Source: Armadillidium nasatum
Lineage: Eukaryota > Arthropoda > Malacostraca > Isopoda > Armadillidiidae
Assembly (NCBI GenBank): GCA_009176605.1
Contig: SEYY01021274.1
Coordinates: 10,001 to 37,500 of the forward strand
Length of the DNA: 27,500 nucleotides
Direction of reading: 5' to 3'
Shown here: positions 1 to 12,938 of the stretch, one piece after another
How positions within the stretch are numbered: the stretch's first letter is position 1
Layout of the letters: every line of letters begins with the position of its first letter
Translations under genes and position numbers: made by a program
Notes under the pieces: generated by a model
What the model saw: the letters and a program-made list of their open reading frames with translations, nothing else
Databases searched by the model: none
Told to the model about the DNA's origin: nothing

Positions 1-600
1 CCATCCAATTTGTAACTGATATTACTCCGAAAGTAGCCATAAGAAACTCTGGTTTGTTCACCATTTGATTACTCTATGATAGATCTTTTGAATGTGCTAA
101 GTGGTTGGAGGCCAAAATGGTTTTAAAAGTTCAAAAACGTGATTTAAAATTTTAAAAAATAGACGTAATATCCAATTTAGAAAATGGTTTTACCATCCAA
201 TTTCTAACTGATATTACTCCGAACGTAGCCATAAGAAAACTCTGGTTTGTTCACCATTTGATTACTCTATGATAGATCTTTTGAATGTGCTAAGTGGTTG
301 GCAGGCCAAAATAGTGTAAAAGGTTCAAAAACGCGATTTAAAAATTGAAAATAATAGACGTGATGTCCAATTTAGGAAATGGTTTTACTATCCAATTTCT
401 AACTGATATTACTCCGAACGTATCCAATAGTTAACTCTGGTTTGTTCACCATTTGATTACTCTGTGATAGAACTTTTGAATGTGCTAAGTGGTTGGCGGG
501 CAAAAATAGTTTTACAGGTTCAAAAACGTGATTTAAGAATGGGAAAAAAAGACGTAATCTAATCTGCAATTTAGAAAATGGTTTTTCCATCCCATTTCAT
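1..600. repeat. Tandem satellite, ~195-bp unit, about 3 copies
   Basis: Three diverged direct units start near 1, 193 and 388. Each opens with a CCATCCAATTT-like motif and carries TTTGTTCACCATTTGATTAC in its middle. A fourth unit starts near 587 and is cut off by the (ATT)n tract. Unit lengths are about 192, 195 and 199 bp. The array probably continues to the left of the window. The short minus-strand reading frame at 399-590 lies inside it and is not credible as a gene. Confidence 0.85.
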
Positions 601-720
601 CCAATATTATTATTATTATTATTATTATTATCATTATTATTATTATTATTATTTATTTTTTATTTTTTATTTTTTTATTATTTTTAATTATTATAATTAT
701 TATTATTATTATTATTATTA

Positions 721-752
<32 letters not shown>

Positions 753-817
753 TCTTTATTATTTTTTTTTTATTACTTTTATTATTTTTCTATTATTTTT
801 ATCATTATTATTATTAC

Positions 818-870
<53 letters not shown>

Positions 871-982
871 CATTATTTGGCAACTTTAATAATAATAATA
901 ATATAATTTATTTTTATTTTATTATTATTATTATTATTAGTATTAGTAGTAGTATTTTTATTATTGTAATTAATATTATTAA

Positions 983-1034
<52 letters not shown>

Positions 1035-1290
1035 TCATTATTATTATTATTATTGTTATTATTATTATTATTTTTATTACTATTATTCTTTTTATTATTA
1101 TTATCATTATTATTATTATTATTTTTTATATTAGTATTAATAATTTATTTTTATTATCATTATTACTTTCATTATTATTTTATTATTATTTAAGTTTATT
1201 ATTTGTATTATAATAATTAGTAATAATTATTATTAAAAATATTATTTAAAAAAAAAAAAAAAATTATAATAATTATAATAATTATTATAA
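601..1290. repeat. Degenerate (ATT)n microsatellite tract
   Basis: About 690 bp of imperfect ATT/TTA trinucleotide repeats interrupted by poly-T and single substitutions, ending in an A-run and short ATA/AAT repeats near 1250-1290. The poly-tyrosine reading frame at 578-889 is a product of this repeat. Confidence 0.9.
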
Positions 1291-1799
1291 TCCATATTGA
1301 ATACTTCTGAAGAAAAATGAAATAAATGTGTAGTAAATATAAAATAAAATTCTTTATAAAATAAATATAGAATTTAAAGTAGGAAATATATGAGGACTTA
1401 AAAAAACAATCAGATATTGAAAGATTTAAATATGTTACCTTCATGGATATGTTTTAATCTACTTTTTATATATCTTGTGAACTGTGGTAAGGAATGACAA
1501 AAATTTAGAAATTCATGTATCGTTTATAAATTAAAAATATTCATTAATGCATTTAACTTATCAACACTCCAAAATTAATGATAAAATTTACCTAACTCAT
1601 AAATTATTTAAAAAAATTTTTTTAATAAAAAAAACTTCCTTTCTGAAATTAAAATTATCATTTTAATTTCAGAACAGAACCCATTTCAAGGAGGGGACAG
1701 ATACAAAACAAAAGATGATGAAATTTGCTGGTTTCTTATACTGAAATACAAAACTCTCACTGTCTTGCAATGATGTGCTATCATATAAATGTCTCTGGT
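1291..1799. other. AT-rich DNA with no recognisable feature
   Basis: No coding signal, inverted repeat or RNA gene could be supported here. It is A/T-rich with short homopolymers. Confidence 0.6.
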
Positions 1800-1942
1800 A
1801 TTCCCTTTTTCAAAGTAAAAACTCCTTCAAAATACTTATACCATTCAACATTTTTGACAATGTTTCCATCCACCACTACCTTTAGTCTTTCGTATACTTC
1901 TCTATTACCAAAAAATCTTTGCATTATTCACATTCATCCTCA
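1800..1942 (-). mobile_element. Possible LINE reverse-transcriptase C-terminal scrap
   Basis: On the minus strand a short peptide reads ERLKVVVDGNIVKNVEWYKY and continues with FEGVFT. It follows, after a stop/frame break, MNVNNAKIFW. The order resembles the part of many non-LTR retrotransposon reverse transcriptases where an N-x-x-KTK motif is followed by a VDG...V..FKYLG segment. It is short, frameshifted and seen only by eye, so it is tentative. The plus-strand 91-codon frame at 1725-2000 is treated as its shadow. Confidence 0.4.
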
Positions 1943-3966
<2,024 letters not shown>

Positions 3967-4075
3967 TATTATATATTATATATATATATATATATATATT
4001 CATATATATATATATATTATATATTATATAATATATAATATAATATATATATATATATCATATATATATATATAT
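3967..4075. repeat. (TA)n microsatellite, interrupted
   Basis: About 109 bp of TA/ATT mixture with a CATA break. It abuts the left end of the first 373-bp MITE copy. Confidence 0.9.
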
Positions 4076-4446
4076 GGTAAAGGTGGAGATTGTTTCTGAG
4101 TTTCGATTGTTAAAAAATTTCGAAAATCGAAAATATCGGAGAAGCCTATCGTAAACAAGAGAGTTGCCACAGGTACTATTACTAATACACACAATTATTA
4201 TTACTTACTTTTCTAGCAGAACCTAATTCGACTTATCATAACCTGAACTACCGAAGTTGCCGTAAAAAGAGGCCTAACTTACACAAGAATTTGCGGTAAA
4301 AGAGACCTAACGTACACAAGAACGTTTGCACAACATAGTAGCCTAGGGCTAATTATAGGTATAAAAATATCGATTAAAATAAAATATCGACATAAAAAAA
4401 TATCGATATAAAAAATATCGAAACTCAGAAACAATCTCCACCTAAG

Positions 4447-4448
<2 letters not shown>
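4076..4448 (+). mobile_element. MITE family B, copy 1 (373 bp)
   Basis: The left end is GGTAAAGGTGGAGATTG. The right end, reverse complemented, is GGCTTAGGTGGAGATTG. The shared terminal inverted repeat runs about 30 bp, up to TTTCGAT, and the inner right part repeats ATCGAT-like motifs. Both flanks are TA repeat, compatible with but not proof of a target-site duplication. No coding capacity. Copy 2 at 4561 has exactly the same length. Confidence 0.85.
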
Positions 4449-4511
<63 letters not shown>

Positions 4512-4523
4512 ATATATATAAAT
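4449..4523. repeat. (TA)n microsatellite
   Basis: 75 bp of TA repeat with a TCGA break near 4508. It starts directly at the right end of MITE copy B1. Confidence 0.95.
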
Positions 4524-4560
4524 ATTGATAGTCAGATAACAATCTAACCTAAGATTATAT

Positions 4561-5041
<481 letters not shown>

Positions 5042-5158
5042 TGTCTTTTTTTTGGTAATATAACTACAAAGATGAAATGACCTGAAGTAATTTTTTAGGT
5101 AAACTGAGCTACGGAAAACAATTTTGTAAACCGAACAATGACAAATAAAAAAATCAAT

Positions 5159-5535
5159 GGCTTAGGTGTAGATTGTTTCTGACCTTCGATATTTTTTATA
5201 TCGATATTTTTTTATGTCGATATTTTATTTTAATCGATACTTTTATACCTAACGAATTTCAAGTGTAATTTGTTCTTTTCAGTTCAGATACCTTAAATTT
5301 AGGTTATGTTATAAACTATAAGTACATTAAAATTATTATTATTATTTAGGTTAAATTACGGCATTTTCGGTAGTTCAGGTTATGATAAGTCGAATTAGGT
5401 TCTGCTAGAAAAGTAAGTAATAATAATTGTAATAGTACCTCTGGCAACGTTCTTGTTTACGTTAGGCTTCTCCGATATTTTTGATTATCGATATTTTCGG
5501 ACAATCGAAAGTCAGAAACAATCTACACCTTTACC
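5159..5535 (-). mobile_element. MITE family B, copy 3, inverted, with 9-bp target duplication
   Basis: It starts with GGCTTAGGTGTAGATTG and ends with CTACACCTTTACC, i.e. family B in reverse orientation, with a diverged middle. AAAATCAAT occurs immediately outside both ends (5150-5158 and 5536-5544). This is a clean 9-bp duplication and fixes the element boundaries. Target duplications of 9-11 bp are usual for Mutator-like elements, so that superfamily is the best guess. No transposase is present. Confidence 0.85.
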
Positions 5536-5662
5536 AAAATCAATTAATTATGAGTAGTAAGTACAATCAATTAAGAGGTAGATCATAAAACTTCAATAGA
5601 GGATTAGCATTTGGCATCGTATTAGCAAATTGCCACATAAGTATAAGATAAAATTTACTGCA

Positions 5663-5671
5663 AATTTGGAG

Positions 5672-5727
<56 letters not shown>

Positions 5728-6121
5728 ATATTGAAACTACAAAGACAAAATATTATAAAAATAAGTAAATTATATATATTAAATTATTTAATACAATTTT
5801 TTTTATATTATTAAGTACTGAAAGAGTTTATATTCACGTTATACCTCTTTGCTGACCATTAGGCATACCTTTACTCAAGTTCAGGTTAGGTTAAATAACT
5901 AAGTCTGACTTAACCTAACCTGGACTTACAGGGTAAAAGTACACCTAATAGCCAGCAAATATGCCTAACCTAGTGAATAGGGAGTCTTTCAGAGCATAAT
6001 ACTGTAAAAAAATTATTTTAAACAATTGAATGTCTAATTTACTTTATTTCATAATGTTTTATATTTGTAATTTCAATATATTATATATATATTTTTTTTT
6101 TTTGGGGGGGGGCTCCAAAAT
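5663..6121. mobile_element. Fold-back element with ~220-bp arms
   Basis: The region is a long imperfect palindrome. The outer ends are ATTTGGAGC (left) and GCTCCAAAAT (right). Inner arms pair TATATTGAAA with its complement near 6075, ACTGAAAGAG with CTTTCAG near 5985, and TTAGGTTAAATAACTAAG with CTTAACCTAACC at the centre (about 5890-5925). The left arm holds an uninterrupted run of 50 A (5676-5725) where the right arm has a T-run and ten G. No open frame. A target duplication is not evident. Confidence 0.75.
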
Positions 6122-6266
6122 AGCCATAAGATCTTAAATTTCTTCTCTGATACTGATCCAGCAACCTGGAAATGCAAAAACAAACAAATGATGATACACT
6201 ATTGACCTTATACTATGCTATTGATTTCATACAATGTTTTTTTAAATGATCATTCTTATTATATAT

Positions 6267-6317
6267 TTTTTTTTAGTTTGTTAATTAATGGTCGTCAAGC
6301 AGCTTCGGCCTATTGAC
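6267..6317 (-). mobile_element. 51-bp 5'-truncated retro-insertion with 16-bp target duplication
   Basis: CATTCTTATTATATAT is present at 6251-6266 and again at 6318-6333. The 51 bp between read on the minus strand as a fragment containing GGTCAATAG/GGTCAATAGGCC, GACGACCATTAA and a terminal run of eight A. The same 3' segment occurs in the insertion at 7372-7615. An A-tail, a target duplication and 5' truncation are the marks of target-primed reverse transcription, so this is the 3' end of a SINE or LINE family. Confidence 0.8.
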
Positions 6318-6434
6318 CATTCTTATTATATATCCCTCAAAACTAATTTGTCTCTACTCAAAAAAAAAAAAAAAAAAAAAAAAAAAGTACCACTAAATAA
6401 TAAGTATGTTGAATTAGGCCAATTCACGGCATTG

Positions 6435-6657
6435 TATTGTCCTTTAACTGTCTTTTTACCATGTTGCTAAATCCGTTTTTGAGTAAATTTTAAAACATTT
6501 TACAGCTATTTTTTAGTTAAAAATAGATATTCTATTTTTAAATTTTAATTTACAAGAAAAAAAAATTAATATATAAATGATTTACATAATAAATAAAATT
6601 TTTATTTATTAATTATTTTTTTTTTTTTTCAAAATAAAAATTAAAAATAAAATTTGT

Positions 6658-6690
<33 letters not shown>

Positions 6691-6753
6691 TATTTTAAAA
6701 TTTATTTATAATAGGATTTAGCAACATGATAAAAAGACAGTCAAAGAACAATA
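6435..6753. mobile_element. MITE family D, 319 bp
   Basis: The left terminus TATTGTCCTTTAACTGTC (continuing to TTGCTAAATCC near 6473) matches the reverse complement of the right terminus, which runs from GGATTTAGCAACATG to ACAATA at 6753. The inverted repeat is about 40 bp with a few mismatches. The interior is A/T-rich with several A-runs and has no coding capacity. A target duplication is not clear. Confidence 0.75.
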
Positions 6754-6756
6754 CGT

Positions 6757-7234
6757 CTTTGAAAGCGCACGATAATTAATGGACAGATGTTGTCATACAT
6801 TCGTAATTGCAAATTCCTTTAACTTTTTTATTTTATTTGTGTATGGTGTTTCCGCTCTTCAATTTACCAAAAAAAATTTAATTCAGATCGTTTCGTTTTT
6901 GTAGTTCCGCTAAATCGAAAAATAAAGCTTTTGAGCACACAAAAAAGTGCCATTTTGTTTTATGTAAAAAGAAAAAAAAATGTTTACCGCACCTAAGTTA
7001 TAAGTTGCCAATAATCTCAGAATTTAGAGAAATACTTGAACGAGGCCAAAATTATACATAAAAATGTAACATTTATGGGTAGTGTACAGCAATTTTGAAT
7101 ATTTTTGAAGTATGGGCAATTTTTTTTTTTTTTTAACGTTAAGATTTTAGGATAAAATATTTATTGAAGTGATAAAAGTAATTTAATGTATAACTATCTA
7201 AAAGGTGATTAACCTATCTGATTATTTTGCATGT
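6757..7234. other. Non-coding stretch with no recognisable feature
   Basis: No credible coding frame, RNA gene or inverted repeat was found. Several A- and T-homopolymers interrupt unique-looking sequence. Confidence 0.5.
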
Positions 7235-7880
7235 TTCCAGATTCCAAACATCTTCTTGATAGGATTGAATCTAAGATCAAGAAGCTAATAAACAGACCCT
7301 TCCTTTCAAACTCTCTCTACCTTTTATCTTTACAACATGAAGTCTCTTTATCTATTGACGCTGTAGCGGTACTTACTTGTTTACTTGTAGAAAGTTAATG
7401 GTCGTCAGACAGCAGGGGCCTATTGACCATGGCTTCAATCTTTGAATTCTTCGCCCATTTAGGCGCGTAGAAAACCAACAATAAAAAAAACATAAAAAAA
7501 AACCGACTAATGCTAGTAATCCAAAGTATATCCACGTCGAAGGCCAGGAGAAGCCATTGTGTGTAACCGTACCACACGCCATACTCCCTGCCTCTAGGAC
7601 AGCGAAATGAGAATCCGCTGTAGCGGTAGATGCTCAGAGGGCAATCGGAATATCTTATCTGAGAGGCGTCCTCGTAACACAAGAGTCGTCATTTGGAGAT
7701 CAAGAACTCTGCGTTTATTCGTTTTGGTACCTCCTTCTTTCCAGTCAAATCTGATGATCAATGGAATCCTTTACCATTATCTACTGTTCCTTCTGAAATT
7801 TAAACCTTCCTCACCTCAAAGTTTGCGTTAGATTAAACTTAGGTGGGTGTTTTATCAAGTCTTTCTTTAAAGGTCTTTCC
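7235..7880 (+). mobile_element. Jockey/CR1-like LINE, C-terminal part of the RT protein, degraded
   Basis: The plus strand reads LLDRIESKIKKLINRPFLSN, then (after removing the insertion at 7372-7615) a frame with RCSGRCSEG and ERRPRNTR, then KNSAFIRFGTSFFPVKSDDQ continuing to WNPLP. These match the usual order at the C-terminus of jockey/CR1-like non-LTR retrotransposons: LLDRIQ..A..LI, LFYRYY.GRCS.EL, RPR.TR, and SFFPR...WN.LP. Stops and frame changes show a dead, 5'-truncated copy. Its 3' end is somewhere before the (TA)n array at 7906. The family call is by eye. Confidence 0.7.
7372..7615 (-). mobile_element. 244-bp retro-insertion inside the LINE, 13-bp target duplication
   Basis: CGCTGTAGCGGTA is found at 7359-7371 and at 7616-7628, flanking the insertion. 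Removing the insertion and one duplicate restores a continuous RCSGRCSE frame in the host LINE. Read on the minus strand, the insertion ends with GGTCAATAGGCC, GACGACCATTAA and an ACAAGTA-type tail, the same 3' segment as the 51-bp insertion at 6267. It is therefore a fuller copy of one short retroelement family. The minus-strand frame over 7373-7582 shows no family resemblance and is not called. Confidence 0.8.
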
Positions 7881-7903
7881 TAGGATAGTGATTAACCACG
7901 AGT

Positions 7904-8028
<125 letters not shown>

Positions 8029-8059
8029 AAATAGAGCTGAACATATTGGAGGATAAAGA

Positions 8060-8165
8060 AATACTTACCTCATCAGGGGTCGAACCACCGCATGTTGCGA
8101 CTGAGATCGACAAAAGACTCGGTGCTCTACCGCTGAGCTATCCACGAACCCAAAAAAGTTCGCTT
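8060..8165 (-). ncRNA. tRNA-derived SINE head (Pol III A and B boxes)
   Basis: On the minus strand an A box TAGCTCAGCGG (8130-8140) is followed 43 bp later by a B box GGTTCGACCCC (8076-8086). Both fit the internal Pol III promoter consensus. The block opens with GGGTTCGTGGATAGCTCAG, like a tRNA 5' half, but the anticodon arm is degenerate and no full cloverleaf is evident. A 3' stretch runs to a (TA)n array, as a SINE tail would. A tRNA pseudogene is the alternative; a functional tRNA is unlikely. Confidence 0.7.
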
Positions 8166-8188
8166 CAAGAAACAGTTTCAAGCAACCG

Positions 8189-8747
<559 letters not shown>

Positions 8748-8996
8748 ACACTAGCTACAATCGTTGATGAAGCCCTGCCCATTTTTGGTATTGTATATTA
8801 AGAGTTTCAGAATTCGCAAATAATATAGGGCCTATATATAAAAATATATGATTAAAATAGAGACCAAAGAATTTTGTTGCTCCTCAGATTTAAATACATT
8901 TTTTTTTTAATTTTTGGAAACTCCGAACATTTAATAAAAAATGGGCAGAGTATTTTTTTATTTTTTTTTTTTTTTATCAACGACTGTCACTAGTGT
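8748..8996. mobile_element. MITE family F, ~249 bp
   Basis: The left end ACACTAGCTACAATCGTTGA, followed at about 20 bp by CTGCCCATTTTT, is mirrored at the right end by AAAAATGGGCAGAG near 8937 and TCAACGACTGTCACTAGTGT at 8977-8996. A T-run of about 25 bp separates the two blocks on the right side only. No coding capacity. A target duplication is not clear. Confidence 0.7.
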
Positions 8997-9448
8997 GTTT
9001 CTAGCCTTTCTCAAAGGATTACAGAACAACCCTTTTTGAACGTTCTTGTATCTTTGAAGTAAGATATTTTTAACTGGAACTAATATTAAATTTTATGGAA
9101 ATTTTGAACAAGGAGTGAGCCGGAGGAGATGGCGGAGAAAGTAACGGAGGAGGTGGAGATTGTAGATTGAGATTAGAGAGAGCATGGATGAGATGCAGAT
9201 TGTTAAGTAGCCACCAACAAGAATAAAAATTGTTGCGGCAATAAAATATTAAATCAATGGAGGATGGAAAGGTGGCAGGCATAGCTGGAATAAAGATAGA
9301 GATACTGAAAGAGGATTTGAAGAAGATAGAAAAAGATAGATTGAAAAGGATAGAAAATCTTTTTAAGCTAACATGGAAAAGAGAAGTAATACCTGAAGAG
9401 TGAAGAAGAGGAAGGATAATAACACTACAGAAAAAGGGAAATGTTACA

Positions 9449-9916
9449 AAATGTGGTAATTCTAGGAAAGAGACGTTCCTATTAAAATGTGGTAATTCTA
9501 GGAAAGAGACGTTCCTATTAAAATGTGGTAATTCTAGGAAAGAGACGTTCCTATTAAAATGTGGTAATTCTAGGAAAGAGACGTTCCTATTAAAATGTGG
9601 TAATTCTAGGAAAGAGACGTTCCTATTAAAATGTGGTAATTCTAGGAAAGAGACGTTCCTATTAAAATGTGGTAATTCTAGGAAAGAGACGTTCCTATTA
9701 AAATGTGGTAATTCTAGGAAAGAGACGTTCCTATTAAAATGTGGTAATTCTAGGAAAGAGACGTTCCTATTAAAATGTGGTAATTCTAGGAAAGAGACGT
9801 TCCTATTAAAATGTGGTAATTCTAGGAAAGAGACGTTCCTATTAAAATGTGGTAATTCTAGGAAAGAGACGTTCCTATTAAAATGTGGTAATTCTAGGAA
9901 AGAGACGTTCCTATTT
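9449..9916. repeat. 36-bp minisatellite, 13 copies, inside the LINE RT
   Basis: Thirteen head-to-tail 36-bp units begin at 9449 and every 36 bp to 9881. They appear identical except for the last base of the last unit. Each unit encodes KCGNSRKETFLL in the plus frame of the surrounding LINE, which is the C.NYR.ItLL motif of reverse transcriptases. Because 36 is a multiple of three and the unit lacks stops on the other strand, a 287-codon minus-strand frame also appears; it is an artefact. Confidence 0.95.
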
Positions 9917-10017
9917 CCAGGGAAAATATTCACTAAAATAATAAAGTGAAACCTTATCCGTACATTTACAAGAGTGCTACCTTCTCATCCCCTTATTTTT
10001 AAGAATACATTTACGTT

Positions 10018-10153
<136 letters not shown>

Positions 10154-10180
10154 AATTAAAAGAACCTCACAATAATAATA

Positions 10181-10211
<31 letters not shown>

Positions 10212-10337
10212 AATTAATTTAGTGTCAAATGTATAAGAATTATTGCATAATTAATAATAAAATGTTATAAGATTTTAAAAAAGTAATTGCGTCTACAGAG
10301 TATTTGATCATATATGGTATTATTAAATTTATCACTA

Positions 10338-10551
10338 CACTGCAAAAACAATTGTCCTAACGAATCGTTGGGACAAGTGGCAAAAAAATGTCACAGTAAA
10401 AATTTTTCAACAGAGAAAAGACATGTTAAGCATAAGTAAGTAGCTTCACCGATTTATTTTCTAATAAGAAAATAAGTGAAAAAAAAATTTTTTTGTGACA
10501 TTTTTGCCACTTGTCCCAACGATTCGTTAGGACAATTTTTTTTTTGCAGTG
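10338..10551. mobile_element. MITE family A, copy 1 (214 bp, complete)
   Basis: Termini CACTGCAAAAACAATTGTCC and, inverted, the same bases with extra A, followed by CTAACGAATCGTTGGGACAA and GTGGCAAAAATGT. The inverted repeat is about 55 bp per side around a ~100-bp centre containing GACATGTTAAGCATAAG. Twenty further bases outside each end (10318-10337 and 10552-10571) are also perfect inverted complements. It interrupts the LINE between PGKIFTKII and EWKRFMYLTFVDF. No transposase; superfamily not assigned. Confidence 0.9.
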
Positions 10552-11054
10552 TAGTGATAAATTTAATAATAAACGAGTGGAAGAGGTTCATGTACTTGAC
10601 TTTTGTAGATTTTTTTAAAAGCATTCGACAATCTACATCAGGAGATTTTATGGAAACTTTTAGAGAAATACGGAATACCTCTGAAAATGAGTGTATTATA
10701 GAAGTGGGAGAAGAGTTGTAGGAGGCGTTTGGGGGTGATAAGTGGAGTCAGACAGGGTTGCAATATGTTGGCAATGCTGTTTATTTATATAACTTGACTG
10801 GGTGGTGGAAAGGTAGTGGAGGGGAGAGGGAGATGAATTAGATGAAGAATGATGGAGCAATTGGAAGATCTGGATGAGCTACTCACAGAGAAACGCACAA
10901 GAGAAATTAGATAGAATGGAAAATTTGAAAAATATGGTAAGATAATAGGATTAAAAACAAATGAAGAGAAAACAAAAGGGATGATGATAAATTCTGAGAG
11001 ATATATAAATCTAAAATTAAATGAGAAAATTTTGGAGAAGTTGAAGGAATTTGA

Positions 11055-11565
11055 CTTGTAAAAATGGACATTCTACCTTTATCCTGGCAACCCTGCCTTA
11101 GCGGTTGGTCCAGTTTCAGTTAAGCGATCACCTTCTCATTAGCATAATAAAGCATTTCTTCTTTCTTCTAATGTTGATCTTGAATGCATTTTTGCTATTT
11201 GGTGAAGTCTATCGGCAATCATCAGTGATCAATAGTTTAAATAAGAGAGACCTCAAAGCTGCTTTACTACACCTTGAACTTAGCCTTTCATCCTTATTCT
11301 GCAAACAAAGGCTTCAACGGAGGCTAGAGAAGTCAACAGTACACCCTCTCATCGTTCAGCACAGCGCTGAGCCAGTGTATGATATTGCAATCTCTGGCAT
11401 ACAGTTGCAGTATTACCCTCTACACGTCTACAGATTGGATCCTTTCTTGGTTCTTCCTCCTAATATGTGTTATGTCATCCTGTTTCTGAATAAAGAAACT
11501 AGACCTCAAGCTTTGTTACAGTTGTGTAGTCTGAAGTCAAATAATATCACACACCTTCACCTATA
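11055..11565. mobile_element. ~510-bp insertion of unknown type inside the LINE
   Basis: The LINE frame reads KEF up to 11053 and resumes with EYLGS at 11566, so about 510 bp were inserted between adjacent codons. At most a GA dinucleotide is duplicated. The ends are not inverted repeats of each other and no A-tail is seen. Most of it is open on the plus strand for 153 codons (11105-11566) but without an ATG at the front. The peptide (for example YRQSSVINSLNKRDLKAALL) matches nothing I recognise. It could be a retro-inserted transcript piece or an unknown element. Confidence 0.55.
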
Positions 11566-12130
11566 GAGTATTTGGGGTCAAGAGTGACAATAACAGGATG
11601 ATCGTCAGAGGATATTAAAAACAGAATAGAGAAGGCAAGGGTAAACTTCAACCTGTTGAACAAGATGTGGAAAACCAAATTTGTTGGGATTAAGACCAAG
11701 GTCAGAACTATATATTAGCAATATAAGGTCAGTTTTGTTATTTAGGTGGAGATGATATAAGAAAGCTTAGAATTTTTAAGAACATGTGTTTAAGAAAAAC
11801 GATGAGAATTTTCTGGCTGAGAATTATAAGCAACAAAGAATTCGAAATGAAAACAGGAGTGGAAGATCTAAGTGGAGTGATCAGAAGAAGGAGATTTAAC
11901 TATCTGGAACACCTATGGAGAGGTAGCAATGAAATGTGGAAGCAAGCTTTGAAATGGACACCGTGTGGACAGAGAGGAAGGGGAAGACCTTAAAAATTAT
12001 GGAGAATCACTATGGAGGACGACATAAGGATGATGGGGTGGAGTTGGGAGAAGCTGGAAGAATTCGGGATAAAAGCTGCTGGAAGGAATCATCCGCGGCT
12101 CTATGCGCTAGAAGTGGTCGGGTCTTAAAA

Positions 12131-12918
<788 letters not shown>

Positions 12919-12919
12919 C

Positions 12920-12938
12920 TGCTTCTTTACAATTACAG
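12920..12938 (+). other. Presumed 3' splice acceptor of the giant exon
   Basis: TGCTTCTTTACAATTACAG is a pyrimidine-rich tract ending in CAG, immediately followed by sequence that reads into the repeat protein (ESFFDFFGSG). A second AG two bases later is an alternative. The nearest ATG (12913) sits in the TA array end and gives MRLLLYNY, a poor start, so I favour an acceptor over a translation start. Confidence 0.6.

Noticed and set aside
578..889. Poly-tyrosine protein
   Set aside because: Translation of an (ATT)n tract. Similar frames through the (TA)n arrays were rejected for the same reason.
7373..7582. Membrane-like 69-residue minus-strand frame
   Set aside because: It lies within a retro-insertion defined by target duplications. 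The hydrophobic part is from A/T-runs.
8076..8150. Functional tRNA gene
   Set aside because: A and B boxes are good but the anticodon arm and acceptor pairing are degenerate. SINE or pseudogene fits better.
9449..9916. CRISPR-like regular 36-bp repeat
   Set aside because: The units are contiguous with no spacers and the context is eukaryotic. It is a minisatellite.
9070..9933. 287-codon minus-strand frame with repeated NRNVSFLELPHF
   Set aside because: It is the antisense of the 36-bp minisatellite and the LINE RT. The plus strand gives recognisable RT motifs.
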